Source: JBOFSQ01 sp051651625 (GTDB lineage Bacteria; Planctomycetota; Planctomycetia; Pirellulales; Thermoguttaceae). From it: a stretch of 64,000 nucleotides of DNA. Of the stretch, positions 33,936 to 44,155 are shown piece by piece. The number at the start of each line of letters is the position of its first letter. Position 1 is the stretch's first letter. Location: assembly GCA_051651625.1 (NCBI GenBank), contig JBOFSQ010000015.1:1-64000 (forward strand), given 5' to 3'. The notes under the pieces are model-generated. The model saw nothing but the letters and a program-made list of their open reading frames with translations, searched no databases and was not told the DNA's origin. A program made the position numbers and the translations under genes.

Positions 33936-36398
33936 ATGCGTCTCACACTCGTTCTTCCACTTCTGTTCTGTGTCGTTTGCAGTGTCACCGTTCTTCTCGG
34001 AGCGGAGCAGCCTGTTCGTCATGTTTTCAAGTTGACGCCTGAAACGGAGAGCGTGCTAACGCCCGACGGAACGCATCAATACGGTGAAGGTTTTGCCGCT
34101 GTCGATGATGGCGGTGTCACTGTTTACGTTTGTGACAACGGAAGTACCGCCGCCACTCGCGGTGTTCGGCAGGTTTATACGTTGAACCAAAAAGAGGCGT
34201 TCCCCGTCATCGTTTCTGGATGGAGTCGTGCCGAAAATGTTGGCGGCGCGCCCGACACCGACTACGCCCTCTATTGCGACATCGCCTACAACGACGACTC
34301 CTACGAGTGGGGACGCAATATCACTTTTCCCGTCGGCACGACCGACTGGATTTACAAAGAACTCTCATTGCTTCCCGACAAGCCAATCAAGTCGGTCAGC
34401 TTTTACGCACTCTTTCGCGGCAACCACACCGGCAAAGCGTTCTTCAAAGACTTGAAAGTCAAAACACAAAAGCTGGAACAGAACACCACGATTTTCGACG
34501 GTGTACCAGTCGTGCTCCCAGACTCAAAAAGCGAGCAAACGAAAGTCAACGGAAAAGCAACCTTGTGGATTCGTGAAGTCGGCCAGAACAGCGACTTTCT
34601 CGACGCGGAAAACACCATCGCTGGAATCAAAGTCGAGAAGAAAGAGATCAACCCAAACGTCATTGAGTACGTTCTCACCAGCACCGACAACGTCGATCAC
34701 CTTCTGACGGTCACTTACGCGGTCACAACTTTCGCACCGAACATTCGGTATTGCAAAGACCCGCGAATCACTGTTCCAATCGAGGCGAACAAAGAATACA
34801 CTTTGACAACGCCAAGCATTGTTGGTGCTGCTGGACGACTTTCAAAGTACCCGTTTGCTGCCGTCGCTTCTGGGACACGGGGAAAAGCGGTCGGTATTGA
34901 CATCAACCGTCCTTTCTACTTCCGCACCGGTTACAACGCCCCACTCAAAGAACTTTTCATCACCGGCGATATTGCACTCGTTCCCGAAAACAGAACTGCA
35001 ACGCTCCGTTTTTGCCGTTTCGATTTCGACGCACGACACGATTTTCGCGGAGCGTTAGCAGCCTACTACAAGTTGTTTCCTGAAGCGTTCGAGTGTCGAA
35101 TCAAGAAGCAGGGAATCTGGATGGCGTTCGAGAAGATCAGCCAAGTTGAAAAGTGGGAAGACTTCGGTTTCATGTTCAAAGAAGGCGACAACGAACCCGA
35201 ATGGGATCACGCAAATGGCATAATGACGTTTCGGTACATCGCCGAACCGATGACTTGTTGGATGTCGATGCCGCTAGACACGCCGCGAACGATGACCGAT
35301 GCACTTGCCGTCGCCCGCAAACTCGCGGACGAAGGGAATCGACAAGTTCTTGCCGTATTCAATGCGGGTTTTCGAGACGAAAAAGGAGAGTTCGTTTGCG
35401 TATTCCAAAATACGCCGTGGACAAATGGAGCCGTTTGGAGCATGAACGATACGCCGGGAATCCCATCGACTCAAGAAAATCCGAACGGCTTCGCAGTCAA
35501 GTGGAACAAAGAGGCGTTTGAAAATGCGTATGGTCCGAATCGAAAGGTCGAACTCGCTGGCGAGTACGTCGATTCCTCTGAGGGTTATCTCACGGCGGAG
35601 ATTGATTACTGCCGCGATCATTTTTCGGGGTGCCGTTATCCGCTCATCTATTCTGTTTCTACGATGAAGCCGGGCGTGTTTCGCGGGTTGATTGGTCGTG
35701 AATACATCGAAACGATGGCCGCCGACATTCACGGTGCCGGAAAATACATGATGGCCAACGCGACACCACACGCGATCTGCTGGTTCTTGCCGCTTTTGGA
35801 TGTCGCCGGCACCGAGACGAACTGGTTTTGGGGAAACGAGTGGCGGCCACTTTCTGATGAAGCGATGCTCTTTACTCGCAGTCTCTGTGCGCAGAAACCG
35901 TACTGCTACATTATGAATACGCGCTTTGACGACTTCACAAAAGACATGACCGAACGATACATGCGACGTTCGCTCGCTTACGGAATGTATCCGGGTTTCT
36001 TCAGTGAAGACGCATCGTCGGGACACTATTTTTCGAGACCGGGACTGTACAACCGCGACCGCGATTTGTTCAAGAAGTACGTCCCGCTTTGCAAGATGGT
36101 TGGCGAGGCGGGATGGCAACCAATCACAAATGCCACTTCCGACTGCCCCGAAGTTTTTGTGGAACGATTCGGCGAAGGTGACGCAGTGTATTGGACGGTC
36201 TTCAACTCGTCTCTGAACGAGACCAAGTCCGTGACGATCACTTTTGGCGACGACGCTGGACTGCCGAAAGAGATCAAAAACTTGTTCGACGCTGTTCACC
36301 AAAAACTTTTGCCCGTGAATAACCAAACAATTTCTGTTGCGATTGCACCAGAGGACGTGATGGTTCTCACACAATTCGGCGACGCCGCAAAACGGTGA
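33936..36398 (+). CDS. Large secreted protein, probably carbohydrate-active, unknown family
   Basis: 820 residues from ATG 33936, preceded by CAGGAG; an upstream TTG at 33906 is less likely. A signal peptide (LTLVLPLLFCVVCSVTVLLGA) comes first. An N-terminal beta-rich region resembles a carbohydrate-binding module (VSFYALFRGNHTGKAFFKD). The central part looks like a catalytic barrel, with AVFNAGFRDEKGEF, YSVSTMKPGVFRGLIGREYI and FWGNEWRPLSDEA. I do not recognise the exact family. Its place after a DUF1559-lipoprotein pair parallels the GH106 and sulfatase genes. Its last 27 bases recur in the leaders of cassettes 1 and 4. Confidence 0.7.
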   Translation: MRLTLVLPLLFCVVCSVTVLLGAEQPVRHVFKLTPETESVLTPDGTHQYGEGFAAVDDGGVTVYVCDNGSTAATRGVRQVYTLNQKEAFPVIVSGWSRAENVGGAPDTDYALYCDIAYNDDSYEWGRNITFPVGTTDWIYKELSLLPDKPIKSVSFYALFRGNHTGKAFFKDLKVKTQKLEQNTTIFDGVPVVLPDSKSEQTKVNGKATLWIREVGQNSDFLDAENTIAGIKVEKKEINPNVIEYVLTSTDNVDHLLTVTYAVTTFAPNIRYCKDPRITVPIEANKEYTLTTPSIVGAAGRLSKYPFAAVASGTRGKAVGIDINRPFYFRTGYNAPLKELFITGDIALVPENRTATLRFCRFDFDARHDFRGALAAYYKLFPEAFECRIKKQGIWMAFEKISQVEKWEDFGFMFKEGDNEPEWDHANGIMTFRYIAEPMTCWMSMPLDTPRTMTDALAVARKLADEGNRQVLAVFNAGFRDEKGEFVCVFQNTPWTNGAVWSMNDTPGIPSTQENPNGFAVKWNKEAFENAYGPNRKVELAGEYVDSSEGYLTAEIDYCRDHFSGCRYPLIYSVSTMKPGVFRGLIGREYIETMAADIHGAGKYMMANATPHAICWFLPLLDVAGTETNWFWGNEWRPLSDEAMLFTRSLCAQKPYCYIMNTRFDDFTKDMTERYMRRSLAYGMYPGFFSEDASSGHYFSRPGLYNRDRDLFKKYVPLCKMVGEAGWQPITNATSDCPEVFVERFGEGDAVYWTVFNSSLNETKSVTITFGDDAGLPKEIKNLFDAVHQKLLPVNNQTISVAIAPEDVMVLTQFGDAAKR

Positions 36399-36406
36399 CG
36401 GGTACG

Positions 36407-36874
36407 CTACCACGTCTTCATTGGTTGTGTGCAGAGGTTTTTGAGGTGTTGGTCGAAGTCTTGCATTACGTTGGTGTTGTCGGAGTCGGCGAGTTGCTTC
36501 GGTGGCAGTGGCACCTTCTTTCGGTGCGCATGCGTTGCGGCGGCTGAACACGATGCCGTTGTCGATCCCGTCAGTCCAACCTTGAACGCATCGACGTTGA
36601 TACGACAGTAGTTTTCGGCGTGTTGCAAGATTGCTTTGTCGTCGTCGGTTGCGTCTTCGCGTGGGAGAAACGTCAGCAAGACGCCATCGTCGGTGCGCAC
36701 GACGAGATACCAACAACGCTCAAAATAACATGCCCAGCGATTGTCGCGCAGACGAACCGTCAAACGCGAATTGCGAAGTGCCTTCGTGAACGCAAGCCAC
36801 TGCCGCTGCGAAAAGACTACCCCATAACGTTGGCAAGCGCGCTCCTTCGCGTGTTGTGAGACGGGCAAGTTCAC
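36407..36874 (-). CDS. Hypothetical protein, 155 residues
   Basis: Convergent with the preceding gene. The start MNLPVSQHAKERACQRYGVVFS is followed by a compact region with WACYFERCWYLVVRTDDGVLLTFLP, a plausible small alpha/beta domain of the kind seen in nuclease-toxin-like proteins (ERACQRYG motif), and a polar tail. No family is claimed. The opposite strand has no better frame. Confidence 0.5.
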   Translation of the reverse strand: MNLPVSQHAKERACQRYGVVFSQRQWLAFTKALRNSRLTVRLRDNRWACYFERCWYLVVRTDDGVLLTFLPREDATDDDKAILQHAENYCRINVDAFKVGLTGSTTASCSAAATHAHRKKVPLPPKQLADSDNTNVMQDFDQHLKNLCTQPMKTW

Positions 36875-37300
36875 GGTGTTTGTCTAAACGCTATATGTGT
36901 TATCGAGTTATTTCAGCGACTCTTCAAACTCGGCGAGTGATTGGCATGTTGCGGCGGGAGTATCGCTTTGAGAAATGCGCCCGCGCAGCGTTCGCGTCGG
37001 AACATCTCACCGAAAAACGTATCGTGTGTCACCACGGGCGGCGTTTGCAATTTCTCACTGCTCGTAGCGCAGCATTGTACCCGCAACGCGGCCAATTCGT
37101 AGGGGCGGTTCGTGAATCACGTCACCAGCGAATGGCGAAGCCAGCGAAGGTTTCCCGCTTCACACAAAATTGCAAGCGCACTCACGATCAGAATGTCGAT
37201 TCCCCCTCATTGACGCTGGCAACTCGCGCGGTATGCTGGTTGCCAGTCGTTCGGTGGTTTCTCGGTTCCCTTTAGTTTCTCTTTTGAAAGGAGACAGACA
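36875..37300 (+). promoter_or_regulatory. Gap with cassette 3 leader and promoter
   Basis: 36875-37136 holds no recognisable gene. From 37137 the sequence follows the cassette leader, with TTGACG at 37210-37215 and TATGCT at 37232-37237 (16-base spacing), then GAAAGGAG before ATG 37301. Confidence 0.7.
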
Positions 37301-38500
37301 ATGGACAAGATGCTGATGATTGTGGTTTCTGGTTTGGAAGCAATTCTCGACGCAGCGTGCGCCGCTTGTGGCACGCCAAATGTTAAAATAGGCGGGGGGG
37401 GGGGGGCAGATAAACTTTTTCGCCTCTTTGGCGACGCCTTCTGTGGTGTCGCTCGCTCCGCTTTTGCTCGAAGCTGCCGCCGAGCTTTTACGCTCGTTGA
37501 GCTGCTGGTGGTGATCGCCATCATTGGCGTTCTGGTCGCACTCTTACTTCCCGCCGTGCAAGCTGCGCGCGAAGCGGCAAGACGGATGTCCTGCTCGAAC
37601 AACTTCAAGCAATACGGCCTTGCACTGCACAATTACCATGACACACACAATTCGTTGCCAACGTTTCGGACTAAGTTCCCCGTGCCGAACACAACTCCAC
37701 AACAGTGGCAGGACTCTTACTCTGTGAACCTTGTGTTGCTTCCATTCTTTGAAATGAGTGCTCTCTATGACCCCATCGTGGCAGGAGCAATATCGCCCGG
37801 GACGAACAATGCGACGATGACGGCGCGAGTTTCTGGCATTCTCTGCCCATCGGATGCGGGGGCCAGCCAGTTGGGACGTTCAACATCGAAGACAAGCATT
37901 GCCGTTTCTCTTGGAGATGGTGTTAATCAAAATGAAGCGACAAGTCGCGGCCCGTTTCGTGTGCAAACATGGCGTAGCTTCGCAGGGATCGTTGATGGCT
38001 TGAGCAACACCGTCGGCTTTAGCGAACTTGTGACTGGTGACAACGTGTCGGACGGCAGACGTAAGGGTGGTATTTCCGATCTTGGTGCCTCGATAGAAAG
38101 CGGGGCTTGGGATAATTCACTCCCAGCGATCTGTATGAACAATGCTGTTGATACAGCGACAGGCAGATTGAAAACACCAGCCACGGGACATTGGCGCGGG
38201 GGACGCCATTTTCATGCCCTTCCCGGATACAATGGGTTCAGTACCATATTGCCTCCGAATGCTCCAAATTGTTCAAGAGATGCTGGTGACGGAAACTGGG
38301 GATTCTTCAACGCTCAGAGTTTCCATAGCGGAGGAGTTAATGTTGGCATCCTCGATGGAAGTGTGCGGTTTATCTCTGAGACGATCAGTTGTAATGGGCC
38401 ACCCGCACAGGTGCAGCACAATAATAAGACAGGGGCGAGTCCGTGTGGCGTTTGGGGCGCAATGGGATCAATCAATGGCGGAGAATCTGCATCGTTTTAG
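37301..38500 (+). CDS. DUF1559 secreted pilin-like protein, cassette 3
   Basis: 399 residues in one frame from ATG 37301. The leader MDKMLMIVVSGLEAILDAAC is nearly that of cassettes 1 and 4. It then has a G13 tract at 37394-37406 preceded by an altered triplet (GGC), which keeps the frame. The segment after the tract (DKLFRLFGDAFCGVARSA) differs from the other copies and lacks their first hairpin. The prepilin-like motif is RRAFTLVELLVVIAIIGV with Ala in place of the usual Gly at the cleavage position, which may impair processing. The C-terminus has SFHSGGVNVGILDGSVRFI. Confidence 0.88.
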   Translation: MDKMLMIVVSGLEAILDAACAACGTPNVKIGGGGGADKLFRLFGDAFCGVARSAFARSCRRAFTLVELLVVIAIIGVLVALLLPAVQAAREAARRMSCSNNFKQYGLALHNYHDTHNSLPTFRTKFPVPNTTPQQWQDSYSVNLVLLPFFEMSALYDPIVAGAISPGTNNATMTARVSGILCPSDAGASQLGRSTSKTSIAVSLGDGVNQNEATSRGPFRVQTWRSFAGIVDGLSNTVGFSELVTGDNVSDGRRKGGISDLGASIESGAWDNSLPAICMNNAVDTATGRLKTPATGHWRGGRHFHALPGYNGFSTILPPNAPNCSRDAGDGNWGFFNAQSFHSGGVNVGILDGSVRFISETISCNGPPAQVQHNNKTGASPCGVWGAMGSINGGESASF

Positions 38501-38601
38501 TTTCTCTCCTGTCAGTGTCAATGTTTTCTCGGTCGATTGACTGCGGTGGGCATAAGCCCACCGTTCACACGTCAGTATTTTCAATGAAAGGTATTTACGT
38601 C

Positions 38602-39105
38602 ATGCGAAAAAGATTGTTTCTTGTGTTCTGGTTATGTGTGGGCGTGTTTGGGGTAATGGGCGTGGGGTGTTCGACATCGAACCTTCCCGCTGACTTTCCG
38701 AAGATATATCCAACCGAGATCACGATCCTTCAAGAGGGGCAACCGCTGTCCAATGCGACTGTCATGCTAATTTCTGTAGATGGGACAGTCAACTACACAT
38801 CTTCTGGGACAACCGACGATGCAGGCAAAGCGACGATGAGAACGTATGGGTACGAAGGTACACCCGTCGGCAAATACAAGGTTATCGTCTCCAAAAAGGA
38901 GGAGTCGGGAGGGAGGCAAATTACTGACACCGCTGGCGGTACGATGACCGTCGGTGCGGTGATGTATTCTTTTGTCGATTTGCTTTATGCGGATGAGGCG
39001 ACGTCAACGCTTGAGATGGAAGTCACGAAAACGAAAACGCAAAATGCTGTCAAGTTTGATGTCGGAGCACCGGTCAAAATAAAGCTTGGTTCGAGTAGTT
39101 TATAA
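38602..39105 (+). CDS. Small lipoprotein, cassette 3
   Basis: 167 residues from ATG 38602, which has AAAGG ten bases upstream; ATG 38584 is an in-frame alternative. Lipobox GVMGVGC at about residues 17-23. The body (LPADFPKIYPTEITILQEGQ, later GTPVGKYKVIVSKKEE) is the same family as the cassette 2 and 4 lipoproteins. It ends directly at the left end of a palindromic element. Confidence 0.78.
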   Translation: MRKRLFLVFWLCVGVFGVMGVGCSTSNLPADFPKIYPTEITILQEGQPLSNATVMLISVDGTVNYTSSGTTDDAGKATMRTYGYEGTPVGKYKVIVSKKEESGGRQITDTAGGTMTVGAVMYSFVDLLYADEATSTLEMEVTKTKTQNAVKFDVGAPVKIKLGSSSL

Positions 39106-39689
39106 GTAACCGTTCACGGACAATTTGGGACGGCGTTTCCTAGGTACTACAGCGCAAGCTGCCTTATTATGGCGAGCGGTTGGTGTAAACCCACCGGTGG
39201 AACTGCGAGTTGACGTCGTTTTTTGTTTTCCCCAATCCCGTAGGGATTCCATTATGGTAGAAACCATGCGACAACGCAATCTGAACCCCGTTAGGGGTTC
39301 AATTATGGTGGAAAACGTTTGATGACCATAACGCTTGTGGCTACTACTACTACTACCTACCTACCATAATTCAGCTCCTACGGAGTGTTTACTACCATAA
39401 TGGAATGCCTAACGGCATTCGTGGAACGGATAAATCCGTTCCCTACGCGCGGCGGTGTCAACCGGCAGTTCTACCGGTGGCTTTACAGCCACCGCTCGCC
39501 GGTGATCGAGCGACAAACCAATCCACAAACCAGCGTGCGCTGTAGTCTTTAACCGAGGGTTTCGCTTCGCTACACCCTCGGCTACAATAAGGTCGCCGCT
39601 ACGCGGCTAGGAAATGAAATCGCAAACTTTCCGTGAACGGTTTCCGGCTTCTATTGTATGCGAAAACGTCAACGTTCGTGAACGGTTAC
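39106..39689. repeat. Nested palindromic element A
   Basis: 584 non-coding bases bounded by GTAACCGTTCACGG (39106-39119) and CGTGAACGGTTAC (39677-39689). Inside, GCGAGCGGTTGGTGTAAACC (from 39172) is mirrored near 39470-39495 (GGCTTTACAGCCACCGCTCG). Further hairpins are built on CCCGTAGGGATTCCATTATGG, CCCGTTAGGGG and AACGGATAAATCCGTT. A further CCGTGAACGG is at 39632. No coding capacity. It looks like a MITE-type or retron-free palindromic insertion, and separates cassette 3 lipoprotein from the GH106-like gene. Confidence 0.65.
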
Positions 39690-39725
39690 GTCTGTAGTAG
39701 CAATCAAAAAAAGGCACACCATCCC

Positions 39726-42700
39726 ATGCAATTAACTTCAAAGCATTTTCACTTCGTCATCGGTTGTCTATTCTTGCTTGTCTTGGCTGGCGGCGGGAGT
39801 GCATTGGCGCAAGACTCGTCAACGAACAGCAACGTTCCGCGCGGCTGGAAAAATCCTAGTCTCAATCGAGACTCTTTTTGGAACGAGTTTCGCACGCCTC
39901 CGGGTGGATTTGGGAATGTTGCGTTCTACTGGTGGCTCGGCGACCCTCTCACAAAAGAGCGACTCGCGTGGCAACTTGAACGGCTCGCAAACTCGAAAAC
40001 GTCTGGGCTGCAAATCAATTACGCCCACAGCGACAAAGGTGGACAGCTTTGGGGACTCACATACGAAAGCGACCCACCGCTCTTTTCCGATGCGTGGTGG
40101 GAACTTGTTAAATGGTACGTCGCCGAGTCCGACAAAAACGGCATTGGCGTCAGCTTGAGCGACTACACGCTCGGTATCAGTCAAGGGTGGAAGTGGGACG
40201 AAGCGATTGCCGCGTACCCCGAAATCATCGGTGCTTCGCTGCGATGCGAATCTATCGCCGTCAAAGCAGGTGAGAGTTTCTCGCGTAGCATCCCAGATGA
40301 TACCGTTTCGGTGTCGGTCTTTGTTGATGGCGTTCTTAAGTCGCTCCCGTTTGAGCCTCGCACCGAACTCCGCTGGACTGCTCCCGCAAACTTTGGCGCA
40401 AAACTTTATCTGATTCGCGCAGTGCGAGTGAACCCCTCAATCGATCCGATGCACCCGAAATCGGGAAAGGCGGTGGTCGAAAAATTCTTCCAACCTTTTG
40501 AAGACAAAAACCCAAATCAACCCGGAAAAGGTGTGAACTTTTTCTTCTCCGACGAGCTAGACTTCCGCGTCAATGGACGACTCTGGAACTCGTATTTCGC
40601 AGAAGAGTTTCAAAAGCGCAAAGGTTACGACGTGCGTCCCGAACTCGCCGCGCTGTTCGACGACGTTGGGCCGCGTACCGTCAAAATCCGACTCGATTAC
40701 AACGACGTGATGGTTGCGTTACAAGAGGAAAACTACTTCAAGCCAGTGTTCGATTGGCATCAACAGCGCGGCATGACGTATGGCTGCGACCACGGCGGAC
40801 GCGGTCGTGACGTGATGGAGTTCGGAGATTATTTCCGAACCCAGCGATGGAATCAAGGTCCGGGGAGCGACCAACCGGGGTTGGGACGCGACATCGTAAA
40901 AACAAAAGTCGCTGCATCTATCGCACATCTTTACGAACGCCCGCGCGTTTGGCTTGAAGGTTACTACGGCAGTGGTTGGGGAACGTCAAGCGAACAAGTC
41001 GTTGATGCAACTTGGGTCAACTTTTTGAACGGATACAATCTGCTGACACTCCACGGACTCTACTACTCAACACACGGCGGATGGTGGGAATGGGCACCGC
41101 CGTGCAACCACTTCCGAATGCCGTACTGGAACCACTTCAAAGAGTTCCTCACCGCGTCGGAGCGTCTCAGTTATCTCTTCACCCAAGGAAACCACGTTTG
41201 CGATGTCGCTGTGCTCTATCCAGTCGTCGCAGCAGAAGCGGGGATTGACGCGAACGTTTCTATCCAAACTGCTTTTGATGTCTGCAACAAAATCTATCGG
41301 AGCGGTATCGATCTTGATTTTATCGACTTTGAGTCGATAGAGCGCGCCACCATCGCGGACGGACGGCTCGAAGTTGCTGGCGAATCGTACCGCGTTTTGG
41401 TTTTGCCGCACTCAAAAGTGTTGCGGCACGGTACGCTCGAAAAAGTCGTGGCGTTCGCTGAAGCAGGTGGAATCGTCGTGAGTATCGGAGCGTTGCCGGA
41501 GTTTTCTGATCGCTTGGGCGCAAACGACCCCGAAGTGAAAAAACTTGCAGAGAAACTTCCGCAGCAAACGCACTATGCAAACGCTGACGAAGCGGTGAAA
41601 GGAATGAACTCGCTTCTTCAGAAAGACGTGACGGTTGCAACCGCGAATTCAGTTGTACCTTACACACACCGCAAAATCGCTGACCAAGATGTGTACGCAT
41701 TTTATCAGCTCCCCGCGAACGCCGAAGTGACAATGCGCGTGGCGACGGGCAAACCGGAACTTTGGGACGTTTGGACGGGCGAAAAGAAATCGGTCACGGT
41801 TCTTGAGCAAAGCGATTCTGTCGGAACGCGCATCGCGCTTGAGAACGACCCCGCCGACTTGGTAATCGTTGTTTTCGCTGCCGGCAAAGCGGAAGTTTCG
41901 CCAGCGCGACCGGAGCCGAAACAGTTTCGCACTACACCCGTAGACGGACTTTGGCAAACACAAATCGTCCCGACACTCGACAACTCATTTGGCGATTTCC
42001 GAATCCCCGCCGTCAAGGGAGAGATGATCGGTCCCGAGGCGCGACGTTTTCGTTATGCCACTACACCTGTTCAGAACGCTGATGCGGAGATGCGCTGGCA
42101 AACTTACGCTTTCGGCCCGAAGTTTCGCCAGTTAGGCCCGCTCCCCGGAAACATGTCAACAAGCGAACTGGATGCGCTAGAATCACAACTCGTTTCTCTT
42201 GAGAAGTTTTCGCAAACCGAAAGTCCGGCGACGGTTGCTGGAAAACAGCAGCCTTGGCACGATTACAATTTCTCTTGGCGATACGGAGTTGAGGGCGATG
42301 CCGGCCATCAGGGGTACCACGGTTTGAAGGAAAACATGTACGACACCTTCATCCGACTCGGAAAGTACGCCACGTCTGGTCATCTTGAGACCGTTCGTCA
42401 ACCAGAAGACGGCGGCACACGTTATTATCTTTGGACGACTATTTTGGCACCGCGCGACACCGATGGAGTTTTGTTGACTCACGCGATGCAGCCGAGTGCT
42501 GTTTGGATTCGCAATCAAAAAGTTGATCTATCGAAAACAACAACGGTGCCGCTGGTGAAGGGTGCGAACTCGTTATTGTTGCGATACGATTCGCCGGGGA
42601 TCGGTTACTTCACGGTTGTCACGCCCGATTCGGAGTTTGCGACGGAGGCGAAAAAAATAGCGTCGTCATCCGCAGCTTCTTGGAGCCAAGCGGCGTTTTG

Positions 42701-43943
42701 GATTTGGGACGCCCCCGGCGAAGGCGCGGGCGATGTTTACGCGGTCAAGTCGTTTGAAGTTGATTCTGTATCGGTCAAAAGTGCGGTACTTCGTGTGACC
42801 GCAGATGACGAATACACTGCGTATTTTGCGGGGAAGTCGCTCGGTTCAAACAATAGCTGGAATCGCATTCAGCAGTTTGACGTGACGGGTTTGGTGAAGC
42901 AAGGTACAAACGTAATCGCCATTCACGGCCACAACGCTGCCGGCCCGCGCGGACTGATTGCGGAACTGACGATTCAGTTTCACGACGGACAGATTCAAGT
43001 GATTCCAAGTGACAGTAGTTGGAATGTTTCTTCGCAACCGATTACCGATTGGCAACTCGGTGGCGCAAAGGTTAAGTCTTGGAAGCGGGCGACAGAGTTG
43101 TCGGGGTTTGCCAGCAGTTTGTGGGAGACGCATTCAACGATGGGGCCGCCAAAACTAGACGACGCCATTAGTACAGTGTCGCAAGCCGCTACTATCTCAC
43201 ACGAAACGACGGGGCCGCTGGCGATGCGCTGGTACGATGCGAACGGCGAATCGCTCAAGCGCGGCGTCTTGCCTTACGACATCTATGCAGGTGAGACTGT
43301 CGCGGGGATTTACCAAGTCGCGTGCCCACCCGGCGCGAAGACGCTACATATTCACATGCCGCGAAGCAGTTCCGCAAAGGTTGTTTCGGCGACGCTACAA
43401 TCTGGCAACGCATCGCCGCAACCGCTCCCCATCACGACGAGTGGATTGACAACATCCGTCCAACTTCCGCAAGCGTCAAAGCAAGAGCAATCTGTATTTG
43501 TGAAGATGGAACTATCGGGCGGCGAGTATGGTGGCGGAGTGTTTGCCGTGCCGATGACGTTCGATTGTGGTGAAGGTGAAATGCCGCTTGGAGACTGGTC
43601 ACAAATGCCATCGCTTGAGACTTACAGCGGCGGAATCGTGTACGGCAAGACCGTTTCGCTCGACCCAAGTCAGTTTGTCGCTGGCAAGCGTACCATCTTG
43701 GATTTGGGACGAGTTGTCTCATCGGCGGAGGTTTTCGTCAACGGAAAACCTGCTGGCATTCGTGTTGCGTCGCCTTGGAAGTTCGACATAACCGACCTCA
43801 TCAAACCCGGCGACAATACGATTGATGTACACGTTTACAACACACTTGGCAACCACTACATCACGATCCCGACTCGTTACCGCGGACAAATCGAGTCTGG
43901 CTTGATCGGGCCGGTAACGATTTTGCAAGAGGTTGGGGAGTAG
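39726..43943 (+). CDS. Secreted GH106-like alpha-L-rhamnosidase
   Basis: 1405 residues from ATG 39726. A signal peptide (FVIGCLFLLVLAGGGSALAQ) is followed by the GH106-type barrel start (FYWWLGDPLTKERLAWQLER, residues about 75-95), FSDELDF, GCDHGGRGRDVMEFGDYF and VWLEGYYGSGWGTSSEQVVD. C-terminal beta-sandwich domains end with a GH2-like sugar-binding module (VFVNGKPAGIRVASPWKFDI). GH106 enzymes remove L-rhamnose from pectin and other glycans outside the cell. Cys residues are few and no anchor is seen, so it is probably periplasmic or released. It closes cassette 3. Confidence 0.8.
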   Translation: MQLTSKHFHFVIGCLFLLVLAGGGSALAQDSSTNSNVPRGWKNPSLNRDSFWNEFRTPPGGFGNVAFYWWLGDPLTKERLAWQLERLANSKTSGLQINYAHSDKGGQLWGLTYESDPPLFSDAWWELVKWYVAESDKNGIGVSLSDYTLGISQGWKWDEAIAAYPEIIGASLRCESIAVKAGESFSRSIPDDTVSVSVFVDGVLKSLPFEPRTELRWTAPANFGAKLYLIRAVRVNPSIDPMHPKSGKAVVEKFFQPFEDKNPNQPGKGVNFFFSDELDFRVNGRLWNSYFAEEFQKRKGYDVRPELAALFDDVGPRTVKIRLDYNDVMVALQEENYFKPVFDWHQQRGMTYGCDHGGRGRDVMEFGDYFRTQRWNQGPGSDQPGLGRDIVKTKVAASIAHLYERPRVWLEGYYGSGWGTSSEQVVDATWVNFLNGYNLLTLHGLYYSTHGGWWEWAPPCNHFRMPYWNHFKEFLTASERLSYLFTQGNHVCDVAVLYPVVAAEAGIDANVSIQTAFDVCNKIYRSGIDLDFIDFESIERATIADGRLEVAGESYRVLVLPHSKVLRHGTLEKVVAFAEAGGIVVSIGALPEFSDRLGANDPEVKKLAEKLPQQTHYANADEAVKGMNSLLQKDVTVATANSVVPYTHRKIADQDVYAFYQLPANAEVTMRVATGKPELWDVWTGEKKSVTVLEQSDSVGTRIALENDPADLVIVVFAAGKAEVSPARPEPKQFRTTPVDGLWQTQIVPTLDNSFGDFRIPAVKGEMIGPEARRFRYATTPVQNADAEMRWQTYAFGPKFRQLGPLPGNMSTSELDALESQLVSLEKFSQTESPATVAGKQQPWHDYNFSWRYGVEGDAGHQGYHGLKENMYDTFIRLGKYATSGHLETVRQPEDGGTRYYLWTTILAPRDTDGVLLTHAMQPSAVWIRNQKVDLSKTTTVPLVKGANSLLLRYDSPGIGYFTVVTPDSEFATEAKKIASSSAASWSQAAFWIWDAPGEGAGDVYAVKSFEVDSVSVKSAVLRVTADDEYTAYFAGKSLGSNNSWNRIQQFDVTGLVKQGTNVIAIHGHNAAGPRGLIAELTIQFHDGQIQVIPSDSSWNVSSQPITDWQLGGAKVKSWKRATELSGFASSLWETHSTMGPPKLDDAISTVSQAATISHETTGPLAMRWYDANGESLKRGVLPYDIYAGETVAGIYQVACPPGAKTLHIHMPRSSSAKVVSATLQSGNASPQPLPITTSGLTTSVQLPQASKQEQSVFVKMELSGGEYGGGVFAVPMTFDCGEGEMPLGDWSQMPSLETYSGGIVYGKTVSLDPSQFVAGKRTILDLGRVVSSAEVFVNGKPAGIRVASPWKFDITDLIKPGDNTIDVHVYNTLGNHYITIPTRYRGQIESGLIGPVTILQEVGE

Positions 43944-44051
43944 ATGAGTTTTTCAAGTGTGACTTGAGACCTGATCGAGTCTACTCAATCATCCACGCGA
44001 ACTCTAATAGACTTTTTCGGAAACATGAAGTTGGGGCGATTGAGTAGTTCT

Positions 44052-44120
44052 GGTTCGGCATGCCGAACCCTCCAGTTATCATACGCCGCAGGCGTTTGGA
44101 GGGTTCGGCTATGCCGAACC
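44052..44120. repeat. REP-like palindrome, copy 2
   Basis: GGTTCGGCATGCCGAACCC and CTCCA are mirrored by TGGAGGGTTCGGCTATGCCG across a core with CGCCGCAGGCG. It is the same element as 24356-24424, about 90% identical. Confidence 0.8.
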
Positions 44121-44155
44121 GATGTACGAGTGCAAGTTTCCGAACAGGTCTAATG

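Noticed and set aside
35274..36716. 480-residue reverse frame
   Set aside because: Antisense to the secreted protein; Arg/His-rich shadow.
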